Assembly (NCBI GenBank): GCA_022732315.1
Contig: JAIJUV010000090.1
Location: forward strand, 1-9,523
Reading direction: 5' to 3'
Origin: Prevotella sp.
Lineage (GTDB): Bacteria > Bacteroidota > Bacteroidia > Bacteroidales > Bacteroidaceae
Length of the DNA: 9,523 nt
A program made the translations under genes and the position numbers. Position 1 is the first letter of the stretch. Each line of letters starts with the position of its first letter. Of the stretch, positions 1 to 7,245 are shown one piece after another. Under the pieces are notes generated by a model. The model saw nothing but the letters and a program-made list of their open reading frames with translations, was not told where the DNA came from and did no database searches.

Positions 1-639
1 TACATCGTGATTGTACTTTCTATCACTATCGCCAACCTGTTTGCCATCCGTCAGAGCGACCTGAAGCGTTTCATGGCATTCTCTTCTATCTCTCAGGCAG
101 GTTACATCATGTTGGCTGTGGTAGGTAACTCAGCGATGAGCGTGAGCGCCTTGACTTACTATGTATTGATTTATGTAGTAGCCAACCTGAGCGTGTTTGC
201 GATTATCTCATCTATTGAGGAGCACAACAACGGTACTGTTCAGATGGACAGCTACAATGGCTTGTACAAGACCAACCCACGTTTGGCGTTCCTGATGACC
301 TTGGCATTGTTCTCATTGGGTGGTATTCCTCCATTTGCCGGAATGTTCTCGAAGTTCTTCGTGTTCATGGCAGCAGTTGGAACACACGACATCCACACCA
401 CATTGGGAGCCTGGGCTTACGGCGTAGTATTCATCGCGTTGGTAAACACAGTTATCAGCTTGTACTACTATCTGCTCATCGTGAAGGCAATGTTCATCAA
501 ACACAGCGATAATCCGCTTCCTACTTTCCAGAGCGCATGCTCAACCAAGTTGGCGCTTGCTATCTGCACCGTAGGTATCGTAGCATTTGGTATTTGCTCA
601 TTCGTCTTCGACTGGATTTCAGTGGCAGTGAATGCGTAA
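1..639 (+). CDS. nuoN: NADH-quinone oxidoreductase subunit N, C-terminal part (5' end outside window)
   Basis: This is the last 212 residues of a proton-pumping membrane subunit of respiratory complex I, which passes electrons from NADH to quinone in the inner membrane. The frame is open from base 1, so the start lies upstream. The segment is very hydrophobic, with about five to six membrane helices. Two family hallmarks are visible: [15 protein letters not shown] (window residues 21-35), the conserved antiporter-like stretch with its lysine, and [20 protein letters not shown] (about 101-120), whose Gly-Ile-Pro-Pro and Ser-Lys are typical of NuoN. The loop between them ([15 protein letters not shown]) also matches NuoN rather than NuoL or NuoM. 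In known nuo operons nuoN is the last gene, which fits the strong terminator 17 bases downstream. NuoM/NuoL or Mrp-type paralogues are the alternatives and are less likely. Confidence 0.95.
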   Translation, partial: YIVIVLSITIANLFAIRQSDLKRFMAFSSISQAGYIMLAVVGNSAMSVSALTYYVLIYVVANLSVFAIISSIEEHNNGTVQMDSYNGLYKTNPRLAFLMTLALFSLGGIPPFAGMFSKFFVFMAAVGTHDIHTTLGAWAYGVVFIALVNTVISLYYYLLIVKAMFIKHSDNPLPTFQSACSTKLALAICTVGIVAFGICSFVFDWISVAVNA

Positions 640-655
640 AGATTCAATAAATTAG

Positions 656-696
656 AAAAATCCCAGTAATCGTAAAAGATTGCTGGGATTTTTTTT
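656..696 (+). terminator. Intrinsic terminator of the nuo operon
   Basis: The arms 656-671 (aaaaatcccagtaatc) and 678-693 (gattgctgggattttt) pair over 16 bp with one G-U wobble and a 6-base loop (gtaaaa). They are followed by an unbroken run of eight Ts at 689-696. The A-rich left flank could also let it work for transcripts on the minus strand, but no minus-strand gene ends here. The end of the T run overlaps the likely -33 box of the next promoter. Confidence 0.93.
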
Positions 697-725
697 GGTA
701 TTGTCTGAAATTTGCAGTAATTTTG
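694..725 (+). promoter_or_regulatory. Bacteroidetes-type promoter for the DUF4250-yitT unit
   Basis: A -7 box taattttg at 718-725 fits TAnnTTTG exactly, and TTTG at 694-697 lies 20 bp upstream as the -33 box. Transcription would start near 730-733, giving a leader of about 60 bases before the ATG at 791. The leader begins with a short hairpin, gaggca (736-741) and tgcctc (745-750) around a 3-base loop, right at the predicted RNA 5' end. The motif match is seen directly; activity is inferred. Confidence 0.7.
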
Positions 726-790
726 CACCCCGAAAGAGGCATGGTGCCTCCAAGTAATCAATAATAAATATTAATTAATCAATATAAAAA

Positions 791-976
791 ATGGATAAGT
801 TACCAATGAATGATGTTCCGATGCTCGTAAGCGCCATCAACTTCCTGCTTCGTGACCACGAGTTTGATACACTCGATGAGATTTGTAATCACTTTAATGT
901 AAATCGTGCGGCATTAGAGGCGAAAATGGCTACCCAAGGTTTTGAGTGGTCAGAGCAGCAGAATAAATTCTGGTAA
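791..976 (+). CDS. Small DUF4250 domain protein
   Basis: A 61-residue soluble protein that is almost entirely one DUF4250 domain. The diagnostic opening MNDVPMLVSAINFLLRD lies at residues 6-22. It is followed by a predicted helical pair (FDTLDEICNHFNVNRAALEAKM) resembling a small helix-turn-helix, and the aromatic-rich end GFEWSEQQNKFW. The family is widespread in Bacteroidetes and Firmicutes and has no established function; DNA binding is possible from the fold-like pattern but not shown. The ATG at 791 directly follows an A-rich leader, as is usual in this phylum, and a strong promoter motif lies upstream. It is the first gene of a probable two-gene unit with the YitT protein 91 bp downstream, since no terminator separates them. 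Confidence 0.88.
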   Translation: MDKLPMNDVPMLVSAINFLLRDHEFDTLDEICNHFNVNRAALEAKMATQGFEWSEQQNKFW

Positions 977-980
977 AGAG

Positions 981-1064
981 CAACCTTTCAACTATAAAGT
1001 TTGCCCTATAAACTATCAATTATAAATTATCAACTATTAGTAGTAAATTGTAAATTATAAATTA
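981..1064. repeat. Degenerate tandem heptamer array between the DUF4250 gene and yitT
   Basis: Read in steps of seven from 981, this spacer resolves into twelve units, including TCAACTA (988), TAAACTA (1009), TCAATTA (1016), TAAATTA (1023), TCAACTA (1030), TAAATTG (1044), TAAATTA (1051) and TAAATTA (1058). The register holds to 4 bases before the yitT ATG. TAAAGTT, TGCCCTA and TTAGTAG are poorer units. No hairpin terminator or full promoter motif is present. Function is unknown; a spacer sequence that is duplicated or slipped in units of seven is one reading. Confidence 0.7.
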
Positions 1065-1067
1065 ATT

Positions 1068-1961
1068 ATGAATCCTCCTCGACCCTTGTGGAAGTCTGTA
1101 CAAGACTATGTAATGATTGCGATAGGAATGATTTCCTACGCCATTGGATGGAACGTATTCCTCTTGCCTACCAATGTGACGGCAAGCGGATTGCCAGGTA
1201 TTTCCAGTATCATCTATTGGGCAACCGGTTGCCCTGTGCAAATCCCGTATTTCATCGCCAACGCCACCTTATTAATATGTGCGTTCAAGATTTTGGGAGC
1301 TAAGTTCTGCGTCAAGACCGTTTATGCCGTCATCGTGGTAACCGCCTTGACCTCCTTCTTCTCCAGTCGTTTAGGCGATATTCATCTCTTGGAAAACCAA
1401 CCTTTATGGGCTGCTTTCCTGGGTGCCGTTTTCTGCGGCTGCGGAATCGGACTCGGTTTCTCTGTTGGTGGAAGTACGGGTGGTACGGATATCATTGCCG
1501 CCATTGTCAACAAGTATCGTGACATTTCCCTGGGTAGAGTGATTATGATATGCGACATCTTCATCATCAGTTCCAGCTATCTGGTGGTTCACGATTGGGA
1601 AAAAGTGTTATATGGTTATGTGGTTCTCTGCGTTCAGGCATTCTGCATCGACCAGGTGGTGAACAGCCGCCGCAGAAGTGTACAGTTCTTCATCATCTCC
1701 CAGAAGTATGAGGAGATAGGCAAGCGCATCAACGTGGATGCTGATAGAGGAGTAACGGTGGTTAACGCCAGCGGTTTCTATTCCGGTCAGGATGTGAAGA
1801 TGCTCTTCGTGCTTGCCAAGCAGCGGCAGGCTCCAGCCATCTTCCGACTTATCAGCGAGATAGATCCACATGCCTTTGTCAGTCAGAGTGCCGTTATCGG
1901 TGTTTATGGCGAGGGTTTTGATCAGATTAAGTACAAAGCCAAGAAGGAGCATGGAGTATAA
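1068..1961 (+). CDS. YitT family membrane protein (DUF161 plus DUF2179)
   Basis: A 297-residue inner-membrane protein of unknown transport or sensory role. The N-terminal part (about 10-200) carries five or six hydrophobic helices and the YitT signature GGSTGGTD at 134-141, followed by IIAAIVNKYRDISLGR. The soluble C-terminal part (about 205-285) is a DUF2179 domain, marked by RGVTVVNASGFYSGQD at 227-242 and a terminal VIGVYGEGFD. Length and domain order match the family (about 280-300 residues). The ATG at 1068 begins a short polar N-terminus before the first helix. It is probably cotranscribed with the DUF4250 gene. Members have been proposed as transporters, but no substrate is settled, so none is assigned. 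Confidence 0.92.
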   Translation: MNPPRPLWKSVQDYVMIAIGMISYAIGWNVFLLPTNVTASGLPGISSIIYWATGCPVQIPYFIANATLLICAFKILGAKFCVKTVYAVIVVTALTSFFSSRLGDIHLLENQPLWAAFLGAVFCGCGIGLGFSVGGSTGGTDIIAAIVNKYRDISLGRVIMICDIFIISSSYLVVHDWEKVLYGYVVLCVQAFCIDQVVNSRRRSVQFFIISQKYEEIGKRINVDADRGVTVVNASGFYSGQDVKMLFVLAKQRQAPAIFRLISEIDPHAFVSQSAVIGVYGEGFDQIKYKAKKEHGV

Positions 1962-1988
1962 GACTATCATTGATTGAAAAACGTTTCA

Positions 1989-2061
1989 ATAAAAAAACTC
2001 CGTTTCAATTCCGTGTATGAATATCTTGAAATTACACGGAATTGGAACGGAGTTTTTTTAT
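1989..2061. terminator. Bidirectional terminator between converging yitT and uvrA
   Basis: The arms 1989-2017 and 2033-2061 pair over 29 bp with a single G-U wobble (one arm has cgtttcaa, the other ttggaacg) around a 15-base loop. Seven As start the core of the left arm (1991-1997) and seven Ts end the right arm (2053-2059), so each strand reads a GC-bearing stem followed by a U tract. It sits 27 bases after the yitT stop and 13 bases after the uvrA stop, the ideal place to end both transcripts. The stem is much longer than needed for termination. Confidence 0.95.
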
Positions 2062-2074
2062 CTCTATCTTTTCT

Positions 2075-4900
2075 TTATTTCTTCAGCACTTGAGCCAGGA
2101 ACTTGCCGGTGTAGCCTACGCCGCTTTTCACCATGTCTTCCGGTGTTCCGGCAAAGAGGAGCTTTCCGCCGCCTCGTCCGCCTTCCGGACCCATATCAAT
2201 CAGCCAGTCGGCAAGTTTTATCACATCCAGGTTGTGCTCGATGATGATGACCGTGTTGCCTCTATCTACTAACTTCTGAAGCACATCCATCAGCATGCGG
2301 ATATCTTCGAAATGCAGTCCGGTGGTTGGCTCATCCAGGATATAGAGCGTCTGACCCGTATCTCGCTTCGAAAGCTCGGTGGCGAGTTTTACTCTTTGGC
2401 TCTCTCCGCCCGAAAGGGTAGTGGAACTCTGACCTAGTTTAATATATCCCAAGCCCACACTCTGCAAAGCCTTGATCTTGTTGAGAATCTGAGGCACGTT
2501 TTCGAAGAACTCCACAGCCTGGTTGATGGTCATATCCAGCACGTCGGCAATGCTCTTTCCCTTATATCTCACCTCCAGGGTTTCACGGTTGTAACGCTTG
2601 CCGTGGCAAACCTCGCAAGGCACATACACATTCGGCAGGAAATTCATCTCGATGGTCTTGTAGCCGTTGCCCTTGCATTCGTCGCATCTTCCACCCTTTA
2701 CATTGAAGGAGAAACGTGCAGGCTTGTAGCCTCGAATCTTCGCTTCAGGAAGTCCTACGAAGAGGGTTCTGATGTCGGCGAAGACTCCGGTGTAGGTGGC
2801 AGGATTGCTTCTCGGCGTTCTGCCTATCGGACTCTGGTCTACGTTCACCACCTTGTCTATCAGGTCGATGCCTTCGATGCTGTCGTATGGCATTGGCTTC
2901 TTCAGACTGCGATAGAAATGCTGCGAGAGAATCGGTTGCAGGGTTTCGTTGACCAGGGTTGATTTTCCCGAACCGCTCACACCCGTTACCACGATGAGCT
3001 TGCCCAATGGGAATTCCACATCCACATTCTTCAGGTTGTTACCCCTGGCACCATGGATGGTGATGCTCTTGCCGTTGCCTTCGCGCCGCTTTTCCGGAAC
3101 CTTTATCGCCATCTTGCCGTTCAGATACTGGGCGGTGATGGTGTTGGTCTTCAGCATTTCTGCCGGAGTTCCCTGGAAAACAACCTCGCCTCCCTTTCTA
3201 CCTGCCTTCGGACCGATGTCGATAATCCAGTCTGCGGCACGCATCATGTCTTCGTCGTGTTCTACCACGATCACCGTGTTGCCCAGGTCACGAAGTTCCT
3301 TGAGGCTTTTCAGAAGTCGCTCGTTGTCGCGCTGGTGCAAGCCGATGCTAGGCTCGTCGAGGATGTAGAGCACATTGACCAGCTGACTGCCAATCTGAGT
3401 AGCGAGACGGATGCGCTGGCTCTCACCGCCCGAGAGCGAAGCCGACTGGCGGTTGAGCGAGAGATAATCCAATCCCACGTCGAGAAGGAAGTTGACGCGG
3501 GTGCGCAGTTCCTTGATGATTTCGTGCGCCACCTTCGCCTTCATGGCAGGCAGATGATCTTCCACCTGTTCGAGCCACGTGCGGAGTTCGGTGATGTCGA
3601 GGTTTGCCACCTCAGAGATATTCTTGTCCCAGATGCGGAAGGCGAGCGACTCCTTCTTGAGTCGCAGACCATGACATTCGGGACAGTCAACGGTGGAGAC
3701 AAACTGGTCGGCCCATTTCTTTCCGGCTGAGCTCTCATCGTCTTCCATCACCTTCTGCAGATAATCCACCACGCCATCGTAGGCGCAGAAATAATCGCTG
3801 GAAGTGTCCACCTTCTCCTTGGCAATCTTCACGTTTTCCAGACAGCCATATAGGATTTCCTGCATGGCATCTTCCGGAATCTCGCAGATAGGCGTCTTCA
3901 GTTTCAGGTCGTATTTTGCCAGTAGCGCCTCAATCTGCCAGAAAATCATCTGGTTCTTGTATTTTCCTAATGGCACGATACCGCCCTCGTAGATGCTGAG
4001 TTCATCATCCGGAATCACCTTCTTGAGGTCGATTTCGCCCACCTTTCCCAGTCCCTTGCAATGCGGACAGGCTCCTTCTGGGGAGTTGAAGGAAAACATG
4101 TTTGGCGCCGGGTCATGATAGGCGATTCCGGTAACGGGGTCCATCAGTCGCTTGGAGAAGTTTTTGCCCTCTGTAGCGCCTTTTTCGATAACCATCACCA
4201 TGCCGTCGCCCAGTTTCATCGCTGTAGCCACACTCTTGCGGATGCGTTCCTCGTCGTTTTCCTTCACCACGAGTTTGTCAACCACCGCCTCGATGTTGTG
4301 GTTCTTGTATCGGTCGATTTTCATGCCTCTTTCTATCTCCCTGATTTCGCCGTCGATGCGCACGTAGAGATAGCCCTTGCGGCGCAATCCCTCGAAGAGT
4401 TCACGATAGTGACCCTTGCGCATGCGCACAAGTGGGGCGAGGAGGAAGATGGCCTTGCCCTCGTATTCATCGAGGATAAGGTCGATGACCTGCTCTTCCG
4501 TATATTTCACCATCTCCTTGCCGCTCTGGTAGCTGTAGGCCGTTCCGGCACGTGCGAAGAGCAGGCGCAGGTAATCGTAAATCTCGGTGGTGGTGCCCAC
4601 GGTGGAGCGCGGGTTCTTGTTGGTGGTCTTCTGCTCGATGCTGATCACAGGGCTCAAGCCTGTAATCTTGTCCACGTCAGGGCGCTCCATGTTGCCCAGA
4701 AAATTGCGGGCGTAAGCTGAAAAGGTTTCGATGTATCTGCGCTGACCTTCGGCGAAGATGGTGTCGAAAGCCAGCGAAGACTTGCCCGATCCAGAGAGAC
4801 CGGTTATCACGGTGAGGGAGTCGCGCGGAATCTCTACATCAATGTTCTTGAGATTGTGAACTCGTGCGCCCCATACATTTATTTTTTCTTCTGAAATCAT
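2075..4900 (-). CDS. uvrA: Excinuclease ABC subunit A (UvrA)
   Basis: The 941-residue damage-sensing ATPase of nucleotide excision repair; in the cytoplasm it loads UvrB at distorted DNA. Both ABC modules are complete: Walker A GLSGSGKS at 34-41 and GVSGSGKS at 640-647, signature LSGGE at 489-493 and 829-833, and Walker B ILDEP near 513-517 and 854-858. The zinc-binding cysteines are intact: C278, C281, C406, C409 in the first half and C739, C742, C762, C765 in the second (CDEC ... CEVC). The length equals that of E. coli UvrA (940), and the start at 4900 gives [20 protein letters not shown], aligning with the usual UvrA opening. It follows the CHU_C-domain gene after 45 bp without a terminator, so it may share that transcript. 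No classical SOS box is visible in the gap. Nothing indicates a divergent or toxin-resistance UvrA paralogue. Confidence 0.98.
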   Translation of the reverse strand: MISEEKINVWGARVHNLKNIDVEIPRDSLTVITGLSGSGKSSLAFDTIFAEGQRRYIETFSAYARNFLGNMERPDVDKITGLSPVISIEQKTTNKNPRSTVGTTTEIYDYLRLLFARAGTAYSYQSGKEMVKYTEEQVIDLILDEYEGKAIFLLAPLVRMRKGHYRELFEGLRRKGYLYVRIDGEIREIERGMKIDRYKNHNIEAVVDKLVVKENDEERIRKSVATAMKLGDGMVMVIEKGATEGKNFSKRLMDPVTGIAYHDPAPNMFSFNSPEGACPHCKGLGKVGEIDLKKVIPDDELSIYEGGIVPLGKYKNQMIFWQIEALLAKYDLKLKTPICEIPEDAMQEILYGCLENVKIAKEKVDTSSDYFCAYDGVVDYLQKVMEDDESSAGKKWADQFVSTVDCPECHGLRLKKESLAFRIWDKNISEVANLDITELRTWLEQVEDHLPAMKAKVAHEIIKELRTRVNFLLDVGLDYLSLNRQSASLSGGESQRIRLATQIGSQLVNVLYILDEPSIGLHQRDNERLLKSLKELRDLGNTVIVVEHDEDMMRAADWIIDIGPKAGRKGGEVVFQGTPAEMLKTNTITAQYLNGKMAIKVPEKRREGNGKSITIHGARGNNLKNVDVEFPLGKLIVVTGVSGSGKSTLVNETLQPILSQHFYRSLKKPMPYDSIEGIDLIDKVVNVDQSPIGRTPRSNPATYTGVFADIRTLFVGLPEAKIRGYKPARFSFNVKGGRCDECKGNGYKTIEMNFLPNVYVPCEVCHGKRYNRETLEVRYKGKSIADVLDMTINQAVEFFENVPQILNKIKALQSVGLGYIKLGQSSTTLSGGESQRVKLATELSKRDTGQTLYILDEPTTGLHFEDIRMLMDVLQKLVDRGNTVIIIEHNLDVIKLADWLIDMGPEGGRGGGKLLFAGTPEDMVKSGVGYTGKFLAQVLKK

Positions 4901-4945
4901 GCTCTTATCTTTCTTCTGAAATGAAACTTCATTGCTGAAATCAAA

Positions 4946-5650
4946 TCATTGTCCTGAATTGTTTTGTGTTTCTGTGAATCCGCGCAGCAGGTTCACATCC
5001 TTCTTGATATTATACGTCTTGCCGTCGGCACCCTTCGCCTTGACGAGGCAGAAATAGACGCCATCCTTCACCGGCTTGCCCTTGTAGGTGCCGTCCCATC
5101 CTTCGGCAGGATGGGTCCACTCAAAGAGTTTCTGTCCCCATCGGTTGAAGATGTAGCCATGAAAGTCGGTGATGCTCTGGTAGCCGTCCTTCGCCTTGTA
5201 GATGTCGTTGATGCCGTCGCCGTTGGGGCTGAAGGCATTCGGCATGAGTAGCACGCTCTCTGAGATAGAGAGGGTGAAGGGACTCTCCTCGTTGGTGGTC
5301 TCTATCTCCAGTTCGCCCTGGGTAAACTTGGCGTAGAGCACCACGCGGATGCTTCCCGACTCGGTGAAGTCGAAGTCAGTGTTCTCCTCATACCTTATTA
5401 TATATGGCTCCTGAGCCGTGTCTTTGTAGAACCTCCATTCGTAGTAGGCGTCCCATCCGGCATAGTCGGCAGGGTGCGCTTCAAAGGTGGCATGAACTGG
5501 CGCCGAACCGCTGTAGGATTCGTCGGTGATGGTTTCGCCGTCAGGCCCCGTGAAGGCAGCGGTAGGCGTTGCCGATGGATAAACATCATCGGCATGAATG
5601 TGCCCAAAAACGAGCAACATGATGCAAAGTATCGTTATTTTTAGTCTCAT
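4946..5650 (-). CDS. Secreted protein with gliding motility-associated C-terminal domain (CHU_C, T9SS type B sorting)
   Basis: A 234-residue exported protein. Residues 1-20 form a Sec signal peptide (MRLKITILCIMLLVFGHIHA, cleavage near 20). Residues about 28-130 resemble a PKD/Ig-like beta domain (PTAAFTGPDG, EWRFY, GSIRVVLYAKF). Residues about 136-224 are a CHU_C domain, shown by PNAFSPNGDGINDIY (137-151), FNRWGQKLFEW (168-178), GWDGTYKGKPVKDGVYF (184-200) and the closing DVNLLRG. In Bacteroidetes this domain is a type B signal for export and surface attachment through the type IX secretion system. The protein is short for the class, with little beyond one beta domain and the sorting domain, and ten polar residues follow the domain. 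It stands first in a probable unit with uvrA and diverges from the LysM gene. The surface function is unknown. Confidence 0.9.
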   Translation of the reverse strand: MRLKITILCIMLLVFGHIHADDVYPSATPTAAFTGPDGETITDESYSGSAPVHATFEAHPADYAGWDAYYEWRFYKDTAQEPYIIRYEENTDFDFTESGSIRVVLYAKFTQGELEIETTNEESPFTLSISESVLLMPNAFSPNGDGINDIYKAKDGYQSITDFHGYIFNRWGQKLFEWTHPAEGWDGTYKGKPVKDGVYFCLVKAKGADGKTYNIKKDVNLLRGFTETQNNSGQ

Positions 5651-5667
5651 TTTACAAATAATTTGTG

Positions 5668-5675
5668 CAAAGATA
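5668..5675 (-). promoter_or_regulatory. Candidate -7 box for the CHU_C gene and uvrA
   Basis: On the minus strand this reads TATCTTTG, an exact TAnnTTTG. Transcription would start near 5661, leaving only about ten bases before the ATG at 5650. I find no TTTG at the expected -33 distance, so this promoter is weaker evidence than its divergent partner. Confidence 0.45.
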
Positions 5676-5692
5676 ATAAAAAGCTTAGAGAT

Positions 5693-5725
5693 TTTGGGCT
5701 AGATGCAAGATTTTTTGTATTTTTG
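5693..5725 (+). promoter_or_regulatory. Bacteroidetes-type promoter for the LysM gene
   Basis: A -7 box tatttttg at 5718-5725 fits TAnnTTTG and TTTG at 5693-5696 lies 21 bp upstream. The start would be near 5732, leaving a leader of about 65 bases to the preferred ATG at 5798. A second exact -7 motif, taaatttg at 5782-5789, lacks a good -33 partner and would give an almost leaderless RNA. Confidence 0.65.
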
Positions 5726-5797
5726 CAGGTGAAAAGTTGAATTATTGCCGTGAAAGGCATGATTTCTGAAGATATTAACATTAAATTTGGAACGATT

Positions 5798-7207
5798 ATG
5801 AGAAGAAGTATGAGATATTTCTTGATGATTGTGGGATTGACTTTGAGTATGGGTGTTTTCGCCCAGACCACCAAATGGCGTGACATTTATACGGTGAAGA
5901 AGAAGGATACGGTGTTTGGCATTGCCAACAAGTACGGACTGTCTTTGCCGGAACTGATGGAGGCGAATCCGGAGATGAAGCAGGAGGGCTACGTCTTGCA
6001 GAAGGGTGCCACCCTGTTTATTCCTTATGAGAAGGATTTGAAGAAGAACCAGGAGAAAGCGGGGAATGCTGCCGGGGCTTCGGCAACTGCCGCAACTGCG
6101 GGCACGGGGGCTTTAGCGCCTGCCAAGAGTGCTGCTGCGCCTGCCGTGGTGAGCAACGCCGTGAAGATTGGCGTGATGTTGCCTTTGCACGATGTGGATG
6201 GCGACGGAAAGAGAATGGTGGAGTACTACCGCGGACTGCTGATGGCTTGCGACGAGTTGAAGCAGAAGGGAATCTCTACCGATGTCCATGCCTGGAACGT
6301 GCCGATAGATGCGGATATCCGTACCACCCTGCTGCAGGAAGGTGCCGACAAGTGCGACATCATCTTCGGTCCGCTCTATACCAAGCAGGTGGCTCCGCTG
6401 ACGGGCTTCTGCAAGACCTACGGCATCAAACTGGTGATTCCGTTTTCCATCAATGGGGATGACGTGGAGCGCAACAAGGAGATTTTCCAGGTTTACCAGA
6501 GTCAGGAGACTCTGAACGAATCCACCATCCAGGCTTTCCTGAAGCGATTCACCAATGTGCATCCTATCTTCGTAGATTGCAACGACTCTACATCGAGAAA
6601 GGGTGTCTTCACCTACGGACTCCGCAAGGAGCTGGAGAAGAGAAACATCAACTATAGCATCACCAACGTGAATTCCAGCATCGACCAGTTTGCCAAGGCT
6701 TTCCTGCCTAGCAAGCAGAATGTGGTGATTCTGAACACAGGCCGTTCACCACAGTTGACGGCGGTGCTCAACAAGCTGGATGAATTCGACAGCAAGTATC
6801 CGGGTGCAGCCATCTCGCTTTTCGGTTACACCGAATGGCTGATGTACGCCAAGTACAACTTGGAGCGATTCTATAAGTATGATACTTATATCCCTTCCAC
6901 CTTCTATTATAATGCCAGCTCGGCAAAGACGCAGAGCTTGGAGAAGAATTATGCAGCCTGGTTCCATCAGCCGATGATGATAGCCCAGCCACGTTTCGCC
7001 ATCACGGGCTACGACCACGGCATGTTCTTTATCCAGGGATTGAAGAAGCAGGGTGCCAACTTCAACGGGGATGGTCAGCAGGTGAATTATCAGCCTGTTC
7101 AGACTCCTCTGCATTTCGTGAAGACCAGCAGGGGCGGATACAAGAACAAGAGCTTCCAGCTGATTCACTATACCTTCAACCATCAGATAGAGGCGATTAA
7201 GTACTGA
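5798..7207 (+). CDS. Exported LysM domain protein with periplasmic-binding (type 1) fold
   Basis: 469 residues from the ATG at 5798. This start is chosen because it places a clean signal peptide at the N-terminus (MRRSMRYFLMIVGLTLSMGVFAQ, cleavage near 22). A GTG at 5750 and an ATG at 5759 would add 13-16 charged residues before it; ATG 5810 is also possible. Residues 30-77 are a LysM domain (YTVKKKDTVFGIANKYGLSLPELMEANP), expected to bind peptidoglycan. An Ala/Pro/Thr-rich linker follows (about 88-118). Residues about 122-415 have the type 1 periplasmic-binding pattern (VKIGVMLPLHDVDGDGKRMVEYYRGLLMA, then CDIIFGPLYTKQVAPL), as in amino-acid receptors and the PBP1A activator LpoA. A LysM anchor on such a fold suggests a wall-associated sensor or synthase activator rather than a transporter subunit; this is inference. 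The PorT-like gene follows after 32 bp and is probably cotranscribed. Confidence 0.85.
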   Translation: MRRSMRYFLMIVGLTLSMGVFAQTTKWRDIYTVKKKDTVFGIANKYGLSLPELMEANPEMKQEGYVLQKGATLFIPYEKDLKKNQEKAGNAAGASATAATAGTGALAPAKSAAAPAVVSNAVKIGVMLPLHDVDGDGKRMVEYYRGLLMACDELKQKGISTDVHAWNVPIDADIRTTLLQEGADKCDIIFGPLYTKQVAPLTGFCKTYGIKLVIPFSINGDDVERNKEIFQVYQSQETLNESTIQAFLKRFTNVHPIFVDCNDSTSRKGVFTYGLRKELEKRNINYSITNVNSSIDQFAKAFLPSKQNVVILNTGRSPQLTAVLNKLDEFDSKYPGAAISLFGYTEWLMYAKYNLERFYKYDTYIPSTFYYNASSAKTQSLEKNYAAWFHQPMMIAQPRFAITGYDHGMFFIQGLKKQGANFNGDGQQVNYQPVQTPLHFVKTSRGGYKNKSFQLIHYTFNHQIEAIKY

Positions 7208-7210
7208 TTC

Positions 7211-7245
7211 AATTAATAATTTATAATTAATAATGAATAATGAAT
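7211..7245. repeat. Tandem heptamer array running into the PorT-like start codon
   Basis: Five consecutive 7-base units in perfect register: AATTAAT (7211), AATTTAT (7218), AATTAAT (7225), AATGAAT (7232), AATGAAT (7239). They begin 4 bases after the LysM gene's stop and fill the spacer; the last unit contains the ATG (7240) of the next gene. The penultimate unit contains another ATG (7233) in a different frame. Confidence 0.8.

Noticed and set aside
468..761. Minus-strand frame of 97 codons spanning the nuo terminator
   Set aside because: It reads through a strong hairpin terminator and the opposite strand of nuoN, and shows no protein features.
995..1003. Promoter for yitT (taaagtttg)
   Set aside because: The gap between TA and TTTG is three bases instead of two and no -33 TTTG is suitably placed, so cotranscription with the upstream gene is preferred.
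981..1064. CRISPR-like array
   Set aside because: The units are 7 bases, contiguous and without spacers, with no cas genes nearby.
3053..3730. A 225-codon open frame on the plus strand inside uvrA
   Set aside because: It is fully antisense to a complete, motif-perfect uvrA, has no recognisable domain, and its composition (many His, Val, Asp, Arg) is typical of the complement of a real gene.
4061..4720. A 219-codon open frame on the plus strand inside the 5' part of uvrA
   Set aside because: Antisense shadow: no promoter motif or known domain, and it covers the first ATPase region of UvrA.
2075..4900. Divergent UvrA-like drug-resistance or defence ATPase
   Set aside because: Length, both zinc modules and all ATPase motifs match housekeeping UvrA, so no special role is indicated.
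4901..4945. SOS (LexA) box before uvrA
   Set aside because: No CTGT-N8-ACAG or similar palindrome was found in the gap; only the short aatgaa/ttcatt palindrome is present.
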